Shown: piece after piece, positions 1-9,100 of the stretch
Layout of the letters: each line of letters opens with the position of its first letter
How positions within the stretch are numbered: position 1 is the stretch's first letter
IMG/VR virus record: IMGVR_UViG_3300044993_000056
Coordinates: 1-24,004 of that record
DNA length: 24,004 nucleotides
Reading direction: 5' to 3' (one strand)
Origin: a virus
The notes under the pieces: model-generated
What the model saw: only the letters and a program-made list of their open reading frames with translations
What the model was told of the DNA's origin: nothing
Databases searched by the model: none
Program-made: the position numbers and the translations under genes

Positions 1-164
1 CCTTGAACAGTGTAGTGGGTGCCAAGCGTCAGCACTGTGTCCGTGTTGTTTTCAGTCAAAACAACTTTTACTTGGTTCGCGTTCCAGACCGGAAACAACC
101 GGGGGAACACCGTGGTGTTATTGTTCCCGACGTAAGTGCTTTTGTTGTTCTGGTTGGTGATCAT
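1..164 (-). CDS. Tail fibre / tailspike protein, N-terminal adaptor (partial, runs off left edge)
   Basis: The start codon ATG is at 164-162, four bases past the TAA of the giant upstream gene. An AAGGA ribosome site lies about 8 bases before it, inside the last codons of that gene. The 54 readable codons begin MITNQNNKSTYVGNNNTTVF and continue with a VKVVLTE strand, then TDTVLTLGTHYTV. This is the short N-terminal virion-anchoring module common to podovirus tail fibres and tailspikes, which docks the receptor-binding protein to the tail. Only the adaptor is visible, so the receptor-binding or depolymerase part and the total length are unknown. Its position directly after the core-protein genes fits a fibre gene. 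The identification rests on recalled family resemblance (YVGN...TVFP..F..W...VKV.....), not on a search. Confidence 0.75.
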   Translation of the reverse strand, partial: MITNQNNKSTYVGNNNTTVFPRLFPVWNANQVKVVLTENNTDTVLTLGTHYTVQ

Positions 165-167
165 CGC

Positions 168-3100
168 TTAATCCTTTCTATCAGTGAATCGCCGGATGTC
201 ATTGACGATGTTGTCTATGGGGGTGCCGGTGACAAACGCGGTGGCCCGGAACAAATCCATAGCGAATCTGCTCACGCCGTCGTCTTCTTGGAGCTTCTCC
301 GGATCGGCGGATTTAATGAGCTTACTGATTCTTCTGAAGCCTTCCATATAAGGCGATCTGTTCAGGTCTAGCAGTTGGCCTTTTGTCGCCAGAGTTCCCG
401 GAATGTCGCGGATAATCGGAATCCATTGGATCAAGTTTTCTATGGGTCCGACTAGGAATCTCCACCATTCGGGCGCGGTCCCGGCGATCGCGCTGTAAAG
501 CAATGTGCGGAGCCACGATTCCATAAAGACCTCATAGGTTATGTGCCGAATATAGTTTTTGGTTGACACTGCGCCTTCTGAGTAGGCCTTACCGTAGTAG
601 AACAGGCGGTTGCCAAATTTGAAGGACCACGTCATTAGCATGGTGAACAGTCGCACCCACCCCTCTGCTCTGGCGGCGGAGCTCATTTCCGCTTTGAGCG
701 CAGACGGCTGGGTGTCTTGAACGACGGTGTCAGCGTATTCCACGGCGGCTTTCTCCCGCTGTTCTAATGTCATGCTCTCATCAGCTAGAGTCTGGAGATA
801 CTTTTGATACGCGCCAGACCACACAACTGAAACCACAGCTCGGTCGTTCATTTTCATCCACTCAAACGCCAGATCGCGGACATTGCTCACAGTGAATTCC
901 CGCCCGGCAATCGTGAAGACTTTTTTGCCAAGTTGGATTCGGCTGACAATGTCGCGAATCTCGCGATCGATGTTGTCTTCCCGTTTTCGCATGTATTCGC
1001 TTTTCCCAATGATCGCGCTCCATGCGTCAGTGTTGGTTGTTCCAATCAACGCGGTGCCAAGCCCCTTTTGAGCAACGGCAGAGTATCCAATTCCGATCCA
1101 CTTCCACCCGCCAAGAGCCACCGCGGAGTTAAGCAGCGCAGTGCGCTGCGCGAGACCAGAGACGAGTTTATACCCCAACAACGCATAACTGGATCGGGCC
1201 CTAAGCCAGTCGGCGGCTTTGTCGAGCCCCCGGACCCAAGACTCAGTCTGCATACGTTTAGGCACCGCCTGATACTTGACCCAGTCTCGCAGCGCGTTGT
1301 AAGACTCGCGGCCAAATTTATCGAGATACGTTTCGCGCCATTCTTCTTTGGTCGATACGCGGTTCCAGTCTCGAATTACCGGCGCGAGCATTGCGTAGCG
1401 GCTCGCGTCGATAACATGATTGATCCACACATTGAGAGACAGTTCAGGCGGCAACGAGGTGCCTTGGCGTGTTTTAGCAAACCCGCTGTTTGGCGTGACC
1501 GAACGAAACACCGCAGCGGCTTTGTTCTTCATCAGGTCTTCTTCGTTGAACCTACCGGCGCGTGCATTGATTTCGTGGTCAAATATCAGCGGGTAGTAGC
1601 CGCCTCTTAGGTTGACGCCCGCGCCGTCTTTCGAACGGAGCACCAACGGATCGGCTTGGACTTTTTTGATTTCCCGGTTGTAGATTTTGATGTGGGTCTG
1701 ATTGATAGGCTCGAACAGCAGATCAGTGGCATCCCATATCTTCTGAATGGCGTAGAGCTCTTCAGCTGTTAGCAGAGCGGCCAATCGGTCGGCGGCATCT
1801 TCCGGAAGATTGTAGCCCTCTCGAAGCGCGGTGAGGTTGCCTTGGTTCCCGCAGTTGAGCAGCGCAGATACCACCATCTCACCGGTCCATTTGCCTTTGC
1901 CTTCGCGGACCATCGCATGTGGTAGCTCAAGCCCGTCGATGTCGAAATACTTTCCGCCCATCTCCTTCTCAATTCGTAGCACGGCTTGATGCAGCACTTG
2001 CCAAGCTGGTTCACTGGCCTTCAGCACTGTGTCAACCAGCTTAGATTGTTCCAGCTCAGCAGTGACGAGCCGCTGATAAAGCTTACGGAGCGGACCCTGT
2101 TTGCCTTCTTTCAGATTGGTGAAGCCGTCAGCAATGTCGGCCACGAATTGGGCCATCTGAACCCCGGCTTTGATCTGATGCGCGAACTGAATGAGCGGGT
2201 AGTTCCAATCTCCGCGCTGAGCGGTTTTGGCGTCTTTCAGTTTTTGCATACGCTCAACGCTACTCTGGACAAACTCGCTAAGCGTCTTCGCTTCTGATTC
2301 TTTGAGCGATGTCATGGCGTCACGGCCATACGCGACAATGCTCTTGATAGTTTCGTCAAGCTCGCGAACTTGGCTAAGTGTCAGATTCCGGTAGCCCCCG
2401 ATATTCTGTTTTTGCTTGATCCAGTCCGGCATCAAAGCGTCCAACCCGCCGTCTTCGTCGAGTTCACGCAAATCACTCAGATTAAACTCTGCGCCATCAA
2501 ACTGCAGCAGTCCATACCGTGACAACAAAGTCTGGACCACTGGCCGATACGCCATTTCAATTTTGTCGAGCAACGAATTGACTTTGCTCTTGGAATACCG
2601 CCGCTCTAAATTCTCACGGTATTTGCGAGCCTTGATGCTGGCCCGGACAATCGCGTGATACAAAAGTTGTTTTTCACGCAACTGGTAAGCACGGTCCCAG
2701 TCGCCTTTGCGGGCTGCGGCTAGGACTTCCGCGCCAAGGCGTTTTTCCTGATTCAGGAATCTAGAGTAATTTATCGAGTCTGAGAATTTGAGAGAGCCCA
2801 AGAACTCCTCAGCGGCCTGCGTGTAGGCTTCAGCAAAGAGCCGCGGTCGAACCGATTTTCTTTTTAATTTGGATCGTAGCAGCTCTGTTTCGGCGATCAG
2901 ATATTCTAGAGACTTGTCAGAATGCAGAGCTTCATCCGCTTCGGTGATAGGGCTTTTCGAAATGTCGTTGCGTATGGACTCTTCAACGCGGCGCAATTCT
3001 TGTTTGACAGCGGCATTGATTGCTTCGCTGATCGGGACCGCGTCACGTAGCTGTTCGGCGAGCTGCTCGCCGCTGGTCAGTCCAACATCAAAAGCGAGCC

Positions 3101-6100
3101 CGCTAATGTCTAGACCGTCATCGGTGATTAGATTCGGGTATTTATTAGCGAGGACCTCCACGGCGGAGTCACCAAGCAACGCGGCGATTGAACCAGCCGA
3201 TATGCCGCCTTGCGCTTTCGCTTTTTCGATTGCTTGGTAAACAGGCAGTGACTCAACTTGAGCTGTTTGCTCAGTCTTAATTTTGCTGAGACCGCCAAGG
3301 GCGCGAATGTATGCTTTCAGTCTGATCGATGTCTGGTGCTCCAATTCGGATCGCCGGGCGTCTTCTAGTTTCTGTTTGAGTTTTTCTTCGTCGTTTTCAA
3401 CGGCGATCAGGGCTAAAAGTCTGTCTCGGTTCCCGTAGAACTGTTCGGCCTGAGCGATTTCCTCTTCAGCCGCCAGCAGCCGGTCAAACACTTCTTTGAC
3501 CTCTTGGCTCATCTCAATGTCGAGAATTGAGCTGCCACGATAGACTGCAGTGAGCCAAGTCCTGAAACTGTGGAAAGCGCGGGCGAGCCCGATCGTCGGG
3601 GCGCGGCCTTCACGAAGATAGCTTTCAAAGGCCCGGGCCAGCTTTTCGTGCTGCTCAGTGGTCAGCTCTTTACTTGGGTCAAGCGCGCCAACAAAAGCCC
3701 GGAGCGTGTTGAGTTCGGCAAGGGCTTTCGGCCCGCCAAATCCAGCGCGAACTTGACGCTCCAGCTCCCCAACAAACAAGTGGCCCAATTCATGCAGCAA
3801 TGTGCTCAAGTTGGCGGTCTTGAACAGATGTATCGTCACGTTACCCGGATTGAATTCGATTGCTCCGTTAACCCGCGGCCCGCGGTCCTCGTTCTGGAAG
3901 TAGGCATTATTTTGCTGCTTCGTTTCGATCTCGTTAACGGCGGCGGCAATCTCAGGAATCTTGAGCTCGCCCGGTGTGAGCATTCGGATTATGGGGTCGA
4001 ATGTCTTAGCGTCTTTTCGATCCAGCCCTGTGTAGCCTGCGTTGGGCCCCCGCAAATCCGACACCAGCACATAAGCACCGGACGGAATCTGCACCACGTA
4101 AGTCTGCGCTGTGCTATCGGCGTTCAGCAGCAGAGATCGGAAGTTGGTGATTTTAACGGCCTTTTTATTTTCTAGCAATTTGTCAATTACGTCATTGACA
4201 TCAGCGTCATACCAGTTCGGCACGCCGAACATTTCTGGCTGGCTGATAAGCAGAGTCGGCGGACCATAGATGTCGGTCATGCCCAGCAGTTGAGTCGGCG
4301 TGCCCGAATTCATCGAATTCAGCAGCAGATACCGCTCAACAAGTCTGAGCTTGGTCTCTTCCGGAGTATTGCTAGAGGAGTCGTAAATATCCGCAGCGAG
4401 CCCGCCGTATCCGGTGATTATTAAGTCCTCAAGATGCAGGGCTGAGTCAAAGTCGAGGGCCTTAACGATTCCGGTCGGGGTCCTCCACAGCCCCATGACT
4501 TCGGAGCCGCCCGGCTGCTCCAGTTTGGCCCCGCCGACTATTTGCGCAATTTGATTTGCGTCGAGAACAGGTAGCGCGGCGAGAGTAGCCTGCGCCTGAT
4601 TACGTAGCTCGGACGCAAAGTAGAGTTGTTTCTCAGGCAGCGGAAGGCTAGCCAGAACCTGACTGCCGCCATTTTGAGCACTTGGGTCATTTTCACTTTG
4701 GAATAGTATCCTACCCGGAGAAGATTGTAAAGTCTTATCTGCAGACCGGATGATGTCCACGGCTTCGTTCATCACGGCCCGGATTTGCTGGGCCTCGGCA
4801 CTGCTGTCCGCTTTGAGCCGCCGTAGGAAATTATGGGCCTGAGCGACGGCCTTCAGCACATACTTAACGGCTCGGCTCTTGCCGGACGCCTCTTCGGTCG
4901 CGACATGATAAAGTTGCTTCTGAATGATGAGCCGAACAAACTCCGCACCGACACCGACATGGTCTTTTAGGCTCAAAGACGTATAGACTTTTTTGAGCGC
5001 GGCTTTTTCATCTTTGGTCATCAGCTTGGCCACGTTTTCGTGAAACTGTGTCCAGCTTAGGCCGCGTTTTCTGAGCACTTGACCAATCGCAGCGTGCACG
5101 ATTTCTTCGCGCATTGCCGCGCGAATCTCGTCGATAGTGTAGTCGTTTGCTAATGCCGATGGGTTGAATTCGATGTAATGGGAGCCTTGCCTGCCGGAAT
5201 AAATGTAGCTTGCGTCATGGCCAATGTAGTTCTGACTCAAGCCCGCTTTAAGTTTTCTGGCGATTGCGCCGAACTCACGTTCGATGAGTTGTTGGGCCTG
5301 AAGACTACTCAAGCCGCTCTTGGTTCGGGCTTCACCGTTTTCAGATTCAAGCCGGATGTTAACTCCGGCGGCGATGTCGTTTTCTTTAACGTCTGTATCG
5401 GAAACCCAGTTGCGCGGGTTTTGCTTAAATCCGTCAACCAACTTAAAAATCTTTTCTCGGGTTTCTTCTAGCGACTGACCACCGTTCTGGAATTCGGCCC
5501 ATTCTGCGGACACTTTTTCAACAAGGGCTTTATCCCGTTTCAGTGTGTCCGTGAATACTGAACGGGCCGCTTCCCAAACGATGCTTTGAAGTTCTCTTGA
5601 AGTGATACCGAGTTTAGAAGCCGCGCGCTTGTAGCCCTCATCATAGAGTATGTAAAGGCCTTTAAGCCCAAGCTCAGTGTTAGACGGCCCGCTAAAAACG
5701 TCATTGGCCGGTTTGCTTTTTTGACTTAAAGGCGCGAACAACGCGGCGGCGATAGCGTGCGTATCGATGGTTACACTTTCAGCGTTTGTTGGGTCAACGA
5801 TGTTATTGTAGAAGTTTCGTATTTTATGCGCGCCGCCCAGCAAATCGCTGATTTTTTCGATGTCTGCGCCTTTGAAAATTTCTATGGCTTTCTTTGTATT
5901 TCCATAGCTATTCCACGCCAATTCTGACAGTTTGCCTTCCTTGTCGATCGCTTTGCCGACCGGAGTTCCAGTGGGGTCGTAAATATGATAGCTGCGGTCT
6001 TGTGACTCAACATAAGCTCGCAGCATCCACGCCTGATGGTCCAGATTTTCAATTTCATTTATCGGCTTGCCTATTAGACCGGCCAATGCGTCTTTATCAG

Positions 6101-9100
6101 CAAGGGGTTTTTCCCCATCCGTTACAGAGTCCTCCAATCCTGCATAAAAACTGTCGATCAAATTTTGAGTGACGACGGCGGTAGGATCAGTCATTACCCG
6201 CATCACCCAAATGGCTTGTCCGATGTTGAGGTCCCAAGCCGTCCGCGGACTCAAAACAGCGATGATGGCCGACGATTGCTCTATCGTGATGCCGTATTTT
6301 TCAGCGAGTTCATTTGCTAGCCTATTCGCTCCAACATACCATCTGGAAGATTTTTCTCTGAAGTCTTTAGGAGTCTTGTTATACAGCCAGATCAAATTGT
6401 CTTCGATTCGCTCAACAAACTTTTTGATGAGGCCCTCTTTTTCTTTGTCGGTCATTTTTCCGACAAGCTCTTTTCTGATCTGCTTTTTCTTCTCTTTAAG
6501 CTTTTCGTCTTCTTTATCCGATTTAAGCCCCAAGAGCTCTAATTCGGTGGCTTTTCCGCCCAACTGAGGGTAGCCTTCCAGAAGGGCCCCGACCAAAGAA
6601 TCGACAAAACGCTTTGCTCCAAAGACGGCCTTAAAATCAGTAAATGCCGGAGAGCCTTCTTGAGTTTCCGCGCCAGTGGTGGATACAACTTGGCCACGGC
6701 GAACAACCGGGTCCCCGCTCACATAATGCACAAGCGGGCCGGTGCTGAACTTGTTGTTCAGATCACCTGCGGCTTTCAGGAACTTGTCCACTTTCTCAAA
6801 TGAATTTGAGGCGACATAGCCTTGGAAGTTTCCGGAGTCCCAATACTGCGCGACATAGCGGAAATTCTGAGCCAGCAGCTTTTCAAATTCTTGCCGCTGG
6901 ACCATATTGTCAACCATCCCGACGGTTTGCTCGTCCTGCTTGGATTGCGAGAATCCGACCTTCTCCGCTTTTTGTTTTTGCTCTTCTTCGGTGAAATACT
7001 TGTTTTTGTGCTCTTGGTCTTTGAACTTTTCGTTCTTTTCCCAGTCGGGGTTCAGCAGCTTTTCAGACGTTACAAATAGGCCGTCGTCTTTGAGCAGTCT
7101 TACGACTTCAGCAATTTGAGCTGTGCGGTCCGGGTCAATAAACTGAAAGCCCATCGACTCATGGATCGCGTCGTATTTTACGTCTGGATTATGGGCGTTG
7201 TATGTAACTCCGTCCTCCTCATCACGGAAGCCGTTGAGAAAGGCCTCCGCAGCAAATGCCGCACCGGGGGCCTGTGGCAGATCATCAAAGGTTTTCTTCA
7301 TGGCCCTGTTCGGGTCAAGAGACACAGTTTCGATTTTGCCTTTCGAAAGCGCGGAAATAGTCTTTCCGAAAGAGCCTTCAGACGCCGCAATGTCTAGAAC
7401 TTTGGAACCTTTGGGTAGCGTCAAAAAGCCTTTGATGGTTCTGACTTTCAATTCGTAAAAAGCCGGAATGCTCTTAAAAATGTGGTCATCGAAGTTACCA
7501 ATGTATTTGTGCATTTCTTCGATGATCTTTTTGTCTTTGGAAAGATCGATCAGCTCCGGCACAAACGGTATTTTGCTTTTTCCGAACAAGCCCGAAGTGA
7601 CTTTCCTGAAAAAGTCTTTGAACTCCAAACCGACTCTCGGCGAACGATTACTCGATTCGGGGGCCTCTTGGAAAAGCTGCTTACCGTTTTTATCGAAACG
7701 CGGGTGCGCAGCCCTCCATTCTTCGGCCCATCGCTGGAAGTCTTCGTCGGTGAAATTCGGGTTCTCAAGCATCTTCTGCCGCATGAACTCCCGCTGTTCT
7801 GCCATGTCTTTTGCGTAGAGTTCCTGCGGACTCGGTTGGCCTTCCGGAATAATCCAGATGCTTTTGCCGTCCGGAGCAAACACGGCTTTGGTGTTTACGT
7901 TGACATTAACGCCATTTGCGGACAGCCAATCTTCGACGGAGACATCTTGCCGTTTCGCAGCGATCGCGGCACCGGAAAGCATCAGATTCAAATAGTGGTC
8001 AATTTGCTCCTGAGTAAAACCCCCGCCGTCTTGGTTTCTAAAATTCTTGAGGGACTCTCGAATAGCTTGAATCTGCGCAGGCAACACACCGGTGCTTTCA
8101 GCGGCAAGCCGCTCACGAATGGTGTTGATCTCTTCGTTTAGCCACGCTTTCGTCATGGCCGCTTCATTGGCGGTCATGTTGTTTTCGCCAAACCGCAAGT
8201 CGGCCTTGATGGACTCGATGTTACTGACAGTAGCCGAATGCGCCAGATATGCAGAGTATTTGACTTTAAGCTCGCTAGCGGCTTCGTTTGTTAAAGCGTC
8301 AATGGCCTGCTGCTCAGAGACGCCAAGTTTGCCCATGAACTCAACATACTGTTCGTCGGTCTGGAACAGATTGCGAACCTTCGAGGCCGGAACAAACACT
8401 TCGTCGGAGACTTGGTGCTCATTGAGTATGGTTTCTACCGCAGATTGTGTTGCTTGCGGATCGGCGTTTTTAGCCGCAACGAATTTAATCTTTTCCGCAA
8501 GACCGTCATGCTGGGCAAGTTTGTTTTCGGCGTTGTGTATTTTCTTGTAGTTGAGCCCATAACTAGCTGTAGAAATTATAGTGCTCATAGCCGCGCCGCT
8601 GAACCCCCCGGCCAAAGCTGAATCTGAAATGCTGAACAGAAACTCCCGGAGCCCCATGTTTCCGTCGGTAGCTATGGTTACAAGATTTTGAAATGCCGAA
8701 GTCGCACCTTCAGAAACAGCTTCCGTAGCATACGATCTTGACGCCAAACCCAACATAGATTTGGGCGTTAATTTCTTAACACTGGAGGCCTCTTTAATAA
8801 TCCCAAGGGTCCCCAGTTTTTCGAACACGTATTCTAAGAGTCCGTGGCCCCCGGCTCTCACGATGGCGTTTTCTTTTGACGCCCCATCGCGTTGCGCTTC
8901 ATCAAACGCGCCGAAAGCGGACTTAGCGGACAATAACGCCATAGCCCCCGTTGGGTTGCCCGCGGCGGCTACGGACGCAGCCGCCCAATCATACAAAGAC
9001 TGGAGGCCTTGGTTAACAAATTGGTAAGCCCCCTCAGTGTAAAAGCCTTTCGAAATCAGCTCTGTCGGAGACTCCCCTGCTTGCGGCTTAAAAAAGTTCG

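Noticed and set aside
7482-8141. Plus-strand open frame of 219 codons opposite the giant gene
   Set aside because: Antisense to a continuous 3256-codon frame; composition is typical of a mirror frame and no domain is recognisable.
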